The notes under the pieces: model-generated
Seen by the model: the letters and a program-made list of their open reading frames with translations, nothing else
Database searches by the model: none
What the model was told of the DNA's origin: nothing
Translations under genes and position numbers: made by a program
Assembly (NCBI GenBank): GCA_903970465.1
Contig: CAJCIO010000171.1
Span: forward strand, 1-36,107
Length of the DNA: 36,107 nt
Reading direction: 5' to 3'
From: Gammaproteobacteria bacterium
GTDB lineage: Bacteria > Pseudomonadota > Gammaproteobacteria > Pseudomonadales > Pseudomonadaceae
Part shown: positions 1-7,791 of the stretch, piece after piece
Position numbering within the stretch: position 1 is the first letter of the stretch
Layout: every line of letters begins with the position of its first letter

Positions 1-936
1 ACCTCGGCCATTGAGGGCGAAACCCTGAACGTCAGTTCGGTGCGCTCCTCCCTGGCTCGTCGCCTGGGCCTGGACGATACCGGCGTGGTCGACCTGCGCA
101 GCGAAAGCATGGCCGAGCTGATGCTGGAGGCAACCCGCCAGCCCGACTTGCAGTTGACGATGCACCGACTGCTGCACTGGCACGAACTAATCTTCGCCGC
201 GGACACCCGTCTGGCCAGCCACGCCATCCATATAGGGCAGCCAAGGGGCAGCGAACCGATGCAAGTGGTCTCGGGACGACTGGATCGCCCGCTGGTGCAC
301 TTCGAAGCACCGCCACGCCAGGGCCTTGAACAACAGCTAGAGGATTTCCTCGACTGGTTCGCCCGCAGCCGCAACGATGCCGACCTCGACCCCCTGCTCA
401 GAGCCGGCATCGCGCATTTCTGGTTCGTCACGCTGCACCCCTTCGACGACGGCAACGGCCGGTTGACGCGAGCCATCACCGACCTGGCGCTGACCCAGGC
501 CGATCCGTTGGCGATTCGCTTTTATGCCATGTCGGCCAGCATCCTGGCGGATCGGCAGGGCTATTACCGGATACTGGAAAGCAGCCAGAAGGCCTCTCCG
601 GATATCAGCGCCTGGCTGGAGTGGTTTCTGCGCACGTTGCTGGACAGCCTGGAACAGGCTCACACTCGGATCAATCGGTTGCTGGTCAACACGCGCTTCT
701 GGCAGCGGCATCGCGCGCACGCCCTGAGCGCGGAACAGACCAAGGTACTCAATCGCCTGCTGGACGGCGGGCCGAAAGGTTTCGAGGAAGGCATCAACGC
801 CAGCCAATACCAAGCCGTGGCCAAGGTGTCGAAAGCCACCGCCACCCGCCACCTCAGCGACCTCTTGGAAAAAGGCTGCCTGCTGCGCCTGCCCGGCGGC
901 GGACGCAGCACTCGTTACCGGCTGGCGCCAGCCTAA
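1..936 (+). CDS. Fic-domain protein (probable AMP transferase), 5'-truncated by the window edge
   Basis: The reading frame is open from base 1, so the true start lies upstream; 311 residues are visible. The first visible residues, TSAIEGE, fit the (S/T)xxxE(G/N) inhibitory-helix motif of class II Fic proteins, in which the Glu blocks productive ATP binding. The catalytic loop HPFDDGNGRLTR matches HxFx(D/E)GNGRxxR, with the catalytic His and the phosphate-binding Gly-Asn-Gly-Arg all intact. The C-terminal part (about residues 240-311) looks like a winged-helix DNA-binding region (KATATRHLSDLLEKGCLLRL). Family members usually transfer AMP from ATP to a hydroxyl side chain of a target protein and are held off by the inhibitory helix. 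The target cannot be read from the sequence. The stop overlaps the stop of the convergent gene at 933-935, leaving no room for a terminator between them. The call is certain for the Fic fold and inferential for activity. Confidence 0.93.
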   Translation, partial: TSAIEGETLNVSSVRSSLARRLGLDDTGVVDLRSESMAELMLEATRQPDLQLTMHRLLHWHELIFAADTRLASHAIHIGQPRGSEPMQVVSGRLDRPLVHFEAPPRQGLEQQLEDFLDWFARSRNDADLDPLLRAGIAHFWFVTLHPFDDGNGRLTRAITDLALTQADPLAIRFYAMSASILADRQGYYRILESSQKASPDISAWLEWFLRTLLDSLEQAHTRINRLLVNTRFWQRHRAHALSAEQTKVLNRLLDGGPKGFEEGINASQYQAVAKVSKATATRHLSDLLEKGCLLRLPGGGRSTRYRLAPA

Positions 937-2390
937 GGGTTCTGCACCACCACGGTCTTCTCCTGCAACCGATAGCCCACCTCGCGTTTGTCCAGCGCGT
1001 ATTTGGCCAGCACCTTCTCGCAATAACTGGTGCGCGGCAAAAACGCTCCGGCGCCATTCACGAAGCGGCTCATGTCCTCGTTGGTTTCGCAGGACGCCAG
1101 CGTGCGCCCCTGCAACTGGCCGGCCGCCTGAGCAGACCGCAGTGCGCCCATGGGCGTCCAGTCGGAGACGATCAACGCACCGGCAGGCGCCGTCACTTCG
1201 TACTGCTCGACAAACTGTTGCGCCGAACGATCGCGCAGGTAGGGCACCATGAAATAGTGAATGTCGTTGCGGTACGGTAGCGCCTCGGTATGCACCGGCA
1301 GCTTGATCAGGCCACCGTCATACAGCACCCAGGCGAACAACAAGGCGGCCGGGCAGGTAAACACCGACAGATTGAGCAGGGTCGCACTGGCACGACGCTC
1401 CGGCAGCAGCTCCTTCAAGCGCATCACCCCCAGGATCGCTGCCAAGGCAATGCCCGGCAAAAAGAAGGTGAAGCGGTCGGTGACGTTGTAGGGTGCCGCG
1501 AAGATGAAGTTCAGCAGCACCGCCGCCCACAGCACGCGCTGGCGACGGTCCTTGGGCATCATCACCAGGCCCAGCAACTGCGGTCCCATCAGCGACAGCA
1601 GCAAGATCATCACCGAGTTTTTCTCGTGCCACATTTCGTCAAAGCGAAACATGCTGCCTTCCCAGTTGACGTCGACCTTGCTGGCCTCCGCGCCGGTCAG
1701 GTAATGGCGCACGATCTCGATCAGGTTCATGCCCGAGCCCAGGTCGTGGAGCATGCCCGGATAGGCACTGAAAAAGCCAATGGCAAAGCCCGGAACGGTC
1801 ATCAGGGTGCGGCCGCGATACTGCATCAGCAAGTGCACGTACAGGGGCAACAACACGATAAAGGTCAACTGATGAATGCTACCGGCCATGCCGGTCAGCA
1901 GGCCGATGATGCCCAGGCGCGCGTAGTCGCTGACCTTGAGGCGCAGGTCGAACGCCACGCCGTAGGCCAGCAGCACGAACAGCATGTGAAAGATGTAAAC
2001 CTCAGCCTTGGTCGAGATCCAGAACACGCCATGGGCGGTCACCGTCACCGCCCCCGCCAGCAAGGCCAGGTTGCGCGACGCCCCCAGGCTGCGGCTCAAC
2101 CAGAAGATCGACGCCGCCACCGGAATCAGCAGTATGGAATTGAGCAGGCTCAGCAACTGCGAAGAGCCGAACACCTTGTAGAAGACGGTATTGAAAAACT
2201 GGTACAGCGGGTGATCGAGCGGGCCCAGCGACTGGGCGAAGTACTGCCCGGTGGTGGCATCGGCCAGGAACATGCCGTTGTCCATCCACTGGATCGGCCC
2301 GCTGGACGCGAGGAAGCTTGCGAGAATCACTGCCGCCAGCAATAACAGGGGCACGGGCCCCGAAAAATACCTGCTCTTATCTGGGACCAT
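933..2390 (-). CDS. GT-C-type membrane glycosyltransferase (DUF2723-like)
   Basis: A polytopic membrane protein of 485 residues with roughly ten hydrophobic segments, starting with a signal-anchor-like helix (PLLLLAAVILASFLASS). The first periplasmic loop carries an acidic pair and a conserved-looking stretch (WMDNGMFLADATTGQ, then LGPLDHPLYQFF). This resembles DUF2723/GT-C enzymes, which use polyprenyl-phosphate sugars as donors on the periplasmic side. I chose ATG 2390 because GGAGGAGG lies just upstream; the in-frame TTG at 2405 would place that Shine-Dalgarno inside the gene. It is the last gene of the minus-strand operon, 25 nt after the flippase-like gene. In context the likely role is to transfer the lipid-linked pentose made by the UbiA/DprE1/DprE2 homologues onto a glycan or protein. 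The acceptor is unknown; pilin is one possibility, because D-arabinofuranosylated type IV pilins are known in some P. aeruginosa strains. Confidence 0.78.
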   Translation of the reverse strand: MVPDKSRYFSGPVPLLLLAAVILASFLASSGPIQWMDNGMFLADATTGQYFAQSLGPLDHPLYQFFNTVFYKVFGSSQLLSLLNSILLIPVAASIFWLSRSLGASRNLALLAGAVTVTAHGVFWISTKAEVYIFHMLFVLLAYGVAFDLRLKVSDYARLGIIGLLTGMAGSIHQLTFIVLLPLYVHLLMQYRGRTLMTVPGFAIGFFSAYPGMLHDLGSGMNLIEIVRHYLTGAEASKVDVNWEGSMFRFDEMWHEKNSVMILLLSLMGPQLLGLVMMPKDRRQRVLWAAVLLNFIFAAPYNVTDRFTFFLPGIALAAILGVMRLKELLPERRASATLLNLSVFTCPAALLFAWVLYDGGLIKLPVHTEALPYRNDIHYFMVPYLRDRSAQQFVEQYEVTAPAGALIVSDWTPMGALRSAQAAGQLQGRTLASCETNEDMSRFVNGAGAFLPRTSYCEKVLAKYALDKREVGYRLQEKTVVVQNP

Positions 2391-2415
2391 CACGGCCTCC
2401 TCCAACGATTGATGA

Positions 2416-3378
2416 TCACGATTGCTGCAACTGCGCCGTCGTCTTGAACCTGAACAACATCAACGCCCCGATCGCTACGGCGAACCACAGCGTCGCCAGC
2501 CGAATCAGCACGGTGGCCGCCACCGCGTCGGCGCCGCTCATGCCTTTCCACATCAGCAGCGCGACCATCACCGCCTCGGCACCGCCCAGCCCGCCGGGCA
2601 TGAAACTGATCGCCCCCGCCAGCATCGCCAGGGCGTACACAAACACCGCGAAGGCCAGCGGCACATCGGCGCCCATCCATTGCAGCACCCAATGAAAGGC
2701 CACGGCCTCGGCGCTCCAGGCCACCACGCTGAGGCAGGTCACGCCCAGCAGAATGCTCAGGCGATGGCAGCGTTGCGCTTCCAGCAAAATTTCCAGCAGG
2801 TGCTGCAAGGTGGTCGCCAGCTTGCCCGCGCTCATCGCCAGCAGCGGCTTGACCGACTCCAGCAGTCGACGCTGCGACAGCACCGCGAAGCCCACCAGCA
2901 CCAGGCCGACGCCGACGAAAATCATCGGCCGCGCATCCGGGTACAACGTCAGCCCGAACAGGGTCAACAGCACGACGGCAAACAGGTCCGACAACCGCTC
3001 GCTGAAGAACGCCGCAAAGCTCTTCGGATAGGGCACGCCCCAACTTTTTAGCAACACCCCACGCAGCGCCTCACCGGCCTTGCCCGGCGTGGTGGTGAGC
3101 GCGAAGCCCGCCAGATAAATGCGCAGGCTGGGGCGCCAGGGAATCTTGTGGCCCATCACGCCCAGGTAGATCTGCCAACGCCCGAAGCGCAGCAGGTAGT
3201 TGATCGACGACATCAGCAGCGCGATGAAAATACCGCCGAGCCCGACCTTGCCCACCGCCGCACTGACCGCCGCCCAGCCACCCCACAGGGAAAACGCCAG
3301 ATAACCGATCGCCGAGCCGACCACCGAGAGCAGCACCGCTCGATAGCGCCACCCCGACAGGTAGGACGCCTGGGTCAT
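2416..3378 (-). CDS. LPG-synthase-TM (UPF0104-type) membrane protein, candidate lipid-sugar flippase
   Basis: A polytopic protein of 320 residues whose layout matches the lysylphosphatidylglycerol synthase transmembrane family: an early hydrophobic helix, the segment INYLLRFGRWQIYL, the Gly-rich GFALTTTPGKAGEALRG, and the late motif FMPGGLGGAEAVMVALL. The TPGKxGE and PGGLGGxE signatures are the most diagnostic parts. It lacks the cytosolic aminoacyl-transfer domain of MprF, so it is not a lipid aminoacylase. Members of this stand-alone group often sit beside polyprenyl-phosphate sugar genes and are suspected of moving lipid-linked sugars across the inner membrane. That would suit its place between the cytosolic DprE2-like enzyme and the GT-C enzyme. 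Its ATG (3376-3378) overlaps the preceding gene's TGA (3375-3377), an ATGA arrangement that suggests translational coupling. Confidence 0.82.
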   Translation of the reverse strand: MTQASYLSGWRYRAVLLSVVGSAIGYLAFSLWGGWAAVSAAVGKVGLGGIFIALLMSSINYLLRFGRWQIYLGVMGHKIPWRPSLRIYLAGFALTTTPGKAGEALRGVLLKSWGVPYPKSFAAFFSERLSDLFAVVLLTLFGLTLYPDARPMIFVGVGLVLVGFAVLSQRRLLESVKPLLAMSAGKLATTLQHLLEILLEAQRCHRLSILLGVTCLSVVAWSAEAVAFHWVLQWMGADVPLAFAVFVYALAMLAGAISFMPGGLGGAEAVMVALLMWKGMSGADAVAATVLIRLATLWFAVAIGALMLFRFKTTAQLQQS

Positions 3379-4115
3379 AGCTTGAGCCTCTTGAACACCG
3401 GCTGCGGGATGGCACGGATGATCAGCATGATCAGCGCCCAGAAGCCGGGGGTATAAAGGGTCGCGACCTTGCTGGTGATGCCGGCGACGATGCGCTTGGC
3501 GACCTCGGCCGGGCGCGCCACCAGCAGTGCCGGCAACGCCAGACCCTGGGTCATAGGCGTATCGACGAAGCCCGGCTTGATGGTGATCACATGCACGCCA
3601 ACCTTATACAGCCGCGCGCGCAGGCCCTCACAGAACGTCGACACCGCCGCCTTGGCGGTACCGTACAGATAGTTCGAGGGCCGCCCGCGATCACCGGCCA
3701 CCGAGGAGATCACCGCCAGGGTGCCGCAGCGCTGAATTTCCAGCTGGTTGGCAATGATGGTCAGCAGCGCGATCACCGAGGTGCCGTTGTTGGCGAACTC
3801 CTGCAGGGCCACTTGCACGTCACGCTCGCAGGCCTGCTGATCGGGCAAGGTGCCGTGGGCCACCAGGGCGATGTCGATCTGCCCGAGCGCGGCCATGCAG
3901 TCGGCCAGCATCTGCGGGTGAGCGCTGTAATCGGTGGCGTCCATCAGATGCTGGTGGATGGTCCCGGCGCCACGCGCGGCCAGATCGGCGGCGGTCTGCT
4001 GGAGCTTGTCGGCACTGCGCGCCACCAAAAAAAACTCACTGCCCTCGCCAGCCCAGAGGCGCGCACACGACGCCGCGATGGCGGAGGTAGCGCCGATGAT
4101 CAGGACCTTTTTCAT
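3375..4115 (-). CDS. DprE2-like short-chain dehydrogenase (polyprenyl-phosphoryl 2-keto-pentose reductase)
   Basis: A 246-residue SDR with an N-terminal Rossmann motif (VLIIGATSAIAASCARLW), the NNGT segment, and the catalytic Ser plus YxxxK pair seen in VISSVAGDRGRPSNYLYGTAK (broken here as VISSVAGDRG and YLYGTAK). The length and the C-terminal hydrophobic tail (FWALIMLIIRAIPQPVFKRL) match DprE2, which reduces the 2-keto intermediate made by DprE1 to give decaprenylphosphoryl-D-arabinose. The start at ATG 4115 is supported by GGAAGAG about 9 nt upstream and by the ATGA overlap with the DprE1-like stop (4112-4114). The in-frame upstream start at 4181 would add a run of non-homologous residues and was not used. 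On its own, SDR membership would leave the substrate open; the DprE1 and UbiA neighbours make DprE2 the best reading. Confidence 0.85.
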   Translation of the reverse strand: MKKVLIIGATSAIAASCARLWAGEGSEFFLVARSADKLQQTAADLAARGAGTIHQHLMDATDYSAHPQMLADCMAALGQIDIALVAHGTLPDQQACERDVQVALQEFANNGTSVIALLTIIANQLEIQRCGTLAVISSVAGDRGRPSNYLYGTAKAAVSTFCEGLRARLYKVGVHVITIKPGFVDTPMTQGLALPALLVARPAEVAKRIVAGITSKVATLYTPGFWALIMLIIRAIPQPVFKRLKL

Positions 4116-5428
4116 AAGATGACTCTCTTCCAGAAACGGGACATCAAAGTGGGGTCGCGCAGCGCTTCGAGGCGCTCCCACGCGGGGTAGGCATGCCGAA
4201 AATCACTGCCGCTCATGTGCGCGTCCTTGGCTGGATACAAACGCCCGCCGGCCTGCCGGACGATGGCATCCAGACGCGGAAACAGCTGCTGTTCAAGGGC
4301 ATCGGACTGGGGAAAATCCAGCGCCAGCGAGGTGCCGGCCATGGGAAACGACAGCAGCCCGGGCGACGGTATATCGCCGCAGCGCTTGAGCACCGCCAGG
4401 AACGAGCCCTGCCCCGCAGCCGCGATCGCCGCCAGCAGCTCGGCCATGCCATCGCGCGCGTTGGCTTCGGGAATGACGCACTGATACTGCTGGAAACCCT
4501 TGCGCCCGTAGATGCGGTTCCAGTTCAGCAGCCGGTCCAGCGGATAGAAGAACGGCTCGTAGGCGCTGCGTCGTTGCGTGCGCTGTTGCGGATGTACGCG
4601 CCAATACAGCGAGTTGAACGCGCGCAGCGACAGGTTGTTGATCAGCGACACCGGTGGCGTCAGCGGCACCTGCAGACGCGTGCGACTACCGACCTCCAAA
4701 GACCCGTAACGGGCATGGTCGCCGACGATGAACACACCGCGTCCGGTGTCCTTGCCCTTGGCCAAACAATCGATCCAGGCGACGCTGTATTCGTGCGCCT
4801 CATCGAGCTCATTGGACAACGCGAAGAATTCGTCGAGGTTGGCGAAGCGCACCACGGTGGTGTCGATCTGACTGGCCTTGATCGGCATCAACCGCAGCCT
4901 GGCCCAACTCACCAGACCGGTCAGGCCGAGGCCACCCAGGGTGGCGGCGAACAACTCGGCGTTCTCCTCCAGCGAACACTGCAACGGTGCTTCGCCGTGG
5001 CGCAGCAGGCCGAAGCTCGCCACGTGATGGGCGAAGGTGCCGCGGCGATGGTGATTCTTGCCATGCACATCATTGGCGATGGCGCCGCCGACGGTGGCGA
5101 ACTGGGTGCCGGGCGTCACCGGCAAAAACCAGCCGCGCGGAATGGCCAGCGCCAGCAGTTCGGCGAGGGTCATGCCGGCTTCCACCAAGACTTCGCCCTG
5201 GCTCCAGTCCGCCTCGATCAGGCGATCGAGGGAGCGCATCTGCAGCACCTCGTCACTGGATGCCAGGCAGCTGTCGCCATAGCTGCGACCATTGCCGTAC
5301 GGCAGAGTCATGCGGTGTTGCGCCACGACCCGCTCGAGCTGCGCGGGCAGTTCGTCACGCCAACTGACGCTATGGCCACGTTGCGGCAGCAGCGGGAAGC
5401 GCCCCCAGGAATACAGGTCGGCGCTCAT
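4112..5428 (-). CDS. DprE1-like FAD-linked oxidase (polyprenyl-phosphoryl ribose 2'-epimerase, oxidising subunit)
   Basis: A 438-residue protein with a PCMH-type FAD-binding domain: YGNGRSYGDS at 44-53 and the FAD-pocket stretch TVGGAIANDVHGKNHHRRG at 112-130. The C-terminal substrate domain carries EPFFYPLDRLLNWNRIYG and GFQQYQCVIP near 291-320. DprE1 oxidises the 2'-hydroxyl of polyprenyl-phosphoryl ribose using FAD; DprE2 then reduces it to the arabinose epimer. By alignment from memory with M. tuberculosis DprE1, Lys401 (YPAKDAH) corresponds to catalytic Lys418, and Ala369 (SLALDFP) corresponds to Cys387, the residue trapped by benzothiazinones. The start at ATG 5428 overlaps the upstream stop as ATGA. 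The longer in-frame extension to 5575 lies wholly inside the UbiA gene and was rejected. This is the most family-diagnostic gene of the operon. Confidence 0.9.
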   Translation of the reverse strand: MSADLYSWGRFPLLPQRGHSVSWRDELPAQLERVVAQHRMTLPYGNGRSYGDSCLASSDEVLQMRSLDRLIEADWSQGEVLVEAGMTLAELLALAIPRGWFLPVTPGTQFATVGGAIANDVHGKNHHRRGTFAHHVASFGLLRHGEAPLQCSLEENAELFAATLGGLGLTGLVSWARLRLMPIKASQIDTTVVRFANLDEFFALSNELDEAHEYSVAWIDCLAKGKDTGRGVFIVGDHARYGSLEVGSRTRLQVPLTPPVSLINNLSLRAFNSLYWRVHPQQRTQRRSAYEPFFYPLDRLLNWNRIYGRKGFQQYQCVIPEANARDGMAELLAAIAAAGQGSFLAVLKRCGDIPSPGLLSFPMAGTSLALDFPQSDALEQQLFPRLDAIVRQAGGRLYPAKDAHMSGSDFRHAYPAWERLEALRDPTLMSRFWKRVIL

Positions 5429-6876
5429 GCTGCGATCCAGAAAACCAGGCACAGCATGGCGCCGATCACTTGGCTGATACGGTCGCGGATGGCGAACACC
5501 ACCGGGTCGTCGTTCATGAGGCCGCGGTGGGTGAGCATCCACACCCGGGTGATCCAGAACAGCAGCATCGGGCACGCCAGCCAGATCACGTGGGGCAAGG
5601 TGTATTGCGCGGCGGTGGTGGTGTCGTGGATATACAGCGCCAGCACCAACACCGCCAGATAGCCGGATGACGCACCGAGCGAGGCGATCATGTCCAGATC
5701 GCCCGGAAAGTATCCGCGGCCGCGGGTCTGCCCGAGCACATCACGAGAGCGTGCATCGCGCAGTTCGGCATAGCGCTTGACCAGCGCCAGACTGAGGAAC
5801 ATGAACATCGAAAACGCCAGAATCCAGAACGTCAGCGGCACGCTGAAGGCGGCGACCCCGGCGAGGATTCGTGCGGTGTAGAGCATCGCCAAGGCGATCA
5901 CGTCGAATGTCATCTGCCGCTTTAGGTAGAGCGAGTAGCCCAACGTCAGCACATAGTAGGCCGCCAGCACGCCGCTGAACTGCCAGGGCAGCCACAGCGC
6001 CGAACCGACAAAAGAGGCGATCAGCAGCAACGGCACTCCCACCAGCCCGGACTGAATCGACAACCGGCCACTGGCGAACGGACGTTTGCACTTGCTCTTG
6101 TGATGACGATCGTCGGCCAGGTCGAGCAGGTCATTGAGCAGGTAGACACTGGAAGCGCACAACCCAAAAAACAGGAATGCGAGTAACCCGTTGAACACTT
6201 GATCGGGGCGATTGATCTGGTGCGCGGCCAGCAGCGGCACGAAGATCAGCGCGTTCTTCATCCATTGATGAATGCGCAGCCCCTTGAGCCATACCTTGAC
6301 CCCGCTCGGATTGGAGCGGATCACCTCTTCGACGTTGCCATAGGCCTTGGCGCGGCTTTCGACGCCGACCTCGGGGTTGACCACGATGGCCTGGCGCGAA
6401 GCCTGCCAGATCGACAGGTCGTCCTGAGAATTACCCATATAGTCGAAACCGCCTTCGCCATAACTGGCGACCAGCAGATCACGCTTGCGGTACGCGCTGA
6501 GGTTGCGCTTGGCGTCGCTGGCATACACCTCGTCGAACACCCCGAGGTGATCGGCGATGCGCTCGGCCAGACTGTGATGGCTGGCGGTGGCCAGGACCAC
6601 CATGCGCCCGGCCGCGCGCGCAGCATCGATACGCTCCAGCACGACCGGATCGTAAGGCAGCACTGTGACGTCCACGTCGGTGGCCAGGGCCAACCCTTCC
6701 TTGAGCGCCGCTTTGCCTTTCAGCAACCACAGCACCATATTGAAAACTTGCGTCGGCTGCGCGCGCACGAACGCCATGGCGGTTTCCAGAAGTAAATCGG
6801 AACGTAATAAAGTGCCGTCCAGATCGACAACTAACGGTGGCAGCACCTCGATAACTTTTCCATGAACACTGGCCAT
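5425..6876 (-). CDS. HAD-phosphatase/UbiA-prenyltransferase fusion (DPPR-synthase-like)
   Basis: A 483-residue two-domain protein. Residues 1-190 are a HAD domain with all four motifs visible: D18-L-D20-G-T, T97 in VVLATAS, K123 (SDAKRN) and GNSQDD at 148-153. Residues about 195-483 are a polytopic UbiA domain with the Asp-rich motif NDLLDLADDRHHK from N248 and a second region (MTFDVIALAM). In mycobacteria the UbiA enzyme transfers 5-phosphoribosyl from PRPP to decaprenyl phosphate, and a separate phosphatase then removes the 5-phosphate. Here the HAD domain could supply that phosphatase step in cis; this is inference. It is the first gene of the minus-strand operon. The start at ATG 6876 has AGGAG about 9 nt upstream. 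UbiA alone would also fit quinone or heme prenylation, but the DprE1/DprE2 partners argue for pentose chemistry. Confidence 0.87.
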   Translation of the reverse strand: MASVHGKVIEVLPPLVVDLDGTLLRSDLLLETAMAFVRAQPTQVFNMVLWLLKGKAALKEGLALATDVDVTVLPYDPVVLERIDAARAAGRMVVLATASHHSLAERIADHLGVFDEVYASDAKRNLSAYRKRDLLVASYGEGGFDYMGNSQDDLSIWQASRQAIVVNPEVGVESRAKAYGNVEEVIRSNPSGVKVWLKGLRIHQWMKNALIFVPLLAAHQINRPDQVFNGLLAFLFFGLCASSVYLLNDLLDLADDRHHKSKCKRPFASGRLSIQSGLVGVPLLLIASFVGSALWLPWQFSGVLAAYYVLTLGYSLYLKRQMTFDVIALAMLYTARILAGVAAFSVPLTFWILAFSMFMFLSLALVKRYAELRDARSRDVLGQTRGRGYFPGDLDMIASLGASSGYLAVLVLALYIHDTTTAAQYTLPHVIWLACPMLLFWITRVWMLTHRGLMNDDPVVFAIRDRISQVIGAMLCLVFWIAA

Positions 6877-6904
6877 GTCTATTTACTCCTGCGACTTGCT
6901 CGCG

Positions 6905-6931
6905 ACTATAACCAGTATTTTAAAAAAACAA
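6905..6931 (-). promoter_or_regulatory. Candidate sigma70-type promoter for the UbiA-DprE operon
   Basis: Reading the minus strand upstream of ATG 6876, a TTGTTT hexamer is followed after 15 bp by TATAGT, within an AT-rich patch (about 6905-6952) that stands out from the GC-rich surroundings. The spacing is shorter than ideal and the -35 match is weak. It would give a leader of about 20-30 nt ending in the AGGAG site. No operator can be defined. Confidence 0.3.
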
Positions 6932-7158
6932 CTTCAATTAAATTAATTCGAGTGTGCGCACTCGGCGACGGTTTGACGCCAGAAAAGAAAGTTAGATAGC
7001 CAGTTGCCATTGCAGGGCGTCAAAAAATATCGATAGTGGCGCTTCGCCAACAAAGCGCTGGTCAAAAACCGCCCATGTGTTGATATCCCGGCGCAAAAAG
7101 GTACCTTGGGCAGGCTTTGCTTCCCGTGCCCGATTTTTTTGCCGCGAGTCCGCCCGCC

Positions 7159-7611
7159 ATGTCCACTGCTCATCTCGACGGCATCGACCGTCAACTCATC
7201 GCCGCCCTGCAGGTCAACGCCCGTGAAAGCATCGCCGTGCTGGCCCGCAAGCTGGGCATCGCGCGCACCACGGTAACCGCGCGCCTGGCCCGCCTTGAAA
7301 GCAGCGGCGCCATTACCGGCTACGGCGTACGCCTGAGCCAGCGCCTGGTGGATGGCGGCCTGCAAGCCTATGTGGGGATCACCGTGCAGCCGCGCTCCGG
7401 CAAGGAAGTGGTCAAGCGCCTGACGGCCATGGCCGAGGTACAGCAGCTGTGCACGGTGAGTGGCGAGTTCGACTATGTAGCGTGGCTGCGCAGCGACTCG
7501 CCGGAGCAGCTGGATCAGTTGCTGGATCAGATCGGCAGCGTCGAAGGGGTGGAGAAAACCACCACCTCGATCATCCTCAGCAGCAAGATCGACCGCGGCA
7601 CCCCGGTTTGA
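7159..7611 (+). CDS. AsnC/Lrp-family transcriptional regulator of the dav genes
   Basis: A 150-residue protein with the typical family layout: LDGIDRQLIAALQVNARES followed by a helix-turn-helix (LARKLGIARTTVTARLARLE) in the first 60 residues, then an RAM/AsnC ligand-binding domain (about 68-145) with the VTGxxD-like segment TVSGEFDYVAWLR. Such proteins form octamers or dimers and respond to amino acids. The gene lies 180 bp upstream of davB on the same strand, as the AsnC-family gene next to davB does in P. putida KT2440 (from memory). It is therefore a good candidate for lysine- or aminovalerate-responsive control of davBA. ATG 7159 is preferred over the in-frame TTG at 7117 because family members begin just before LDxID. 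Confidence 0.9.
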   Translation: MSTAHLDGIDRQLIAALQVNARESIAVLARKLGIARTTVTARLARLESSGAITGYGVRLSQRLVDGGLQAYVGITVQPRSGKEVVKRLTAMAEVQQLCTVSGEFDYVAWLRSDSPEQLDQLLDQIGSVEGVEKTTTSIILSSKIDRGTPV

Positions 7612-7714
7612 ACCCCATCACAGAGCGCGCTGCACAGGGATCAAAAGCATGCAAAGTGACCATAGCAACAACCATAACGACCGATAACCCATCAAAAAGA
7701 CACCAATCTGCATC

Positions 7715-7743
7715 TTAATACCGGGCCCCACCCTCTCTAGAAT
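7715..7743 (+). promoter_or_regulatory. Candidate davB promoter
   Basis: TTAATA (7715-7720) and TAGAAT (7738-7743) are separated by 17 bp and lie about 50 bp before the davB ATG. Just upstream, 7658-7688 contains imperfect repeats (ACCATAGC, ACCATAAC, ACCGATAAC), and 'ATCAAAA' occurs at about 7640 and 7691. These are possible contacts for the adjacent AsnC-type regulator. The match is by eye and no transcription data are available. Confidence 0.35.
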
Positions 7744-7791
7744 GACTGGCTTCTATACTCTCCACGTCCAGCCCTTCCCCCCGAGGCCATC

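Noticed and set aside
933..2345. Long plus-strand open frames (for example 1290-2345) opposite the GT-C gene
   Set aside because: Gln/His/Arg-rich shadow translations of the minus-strand gene, typical of GC-rich DNA.
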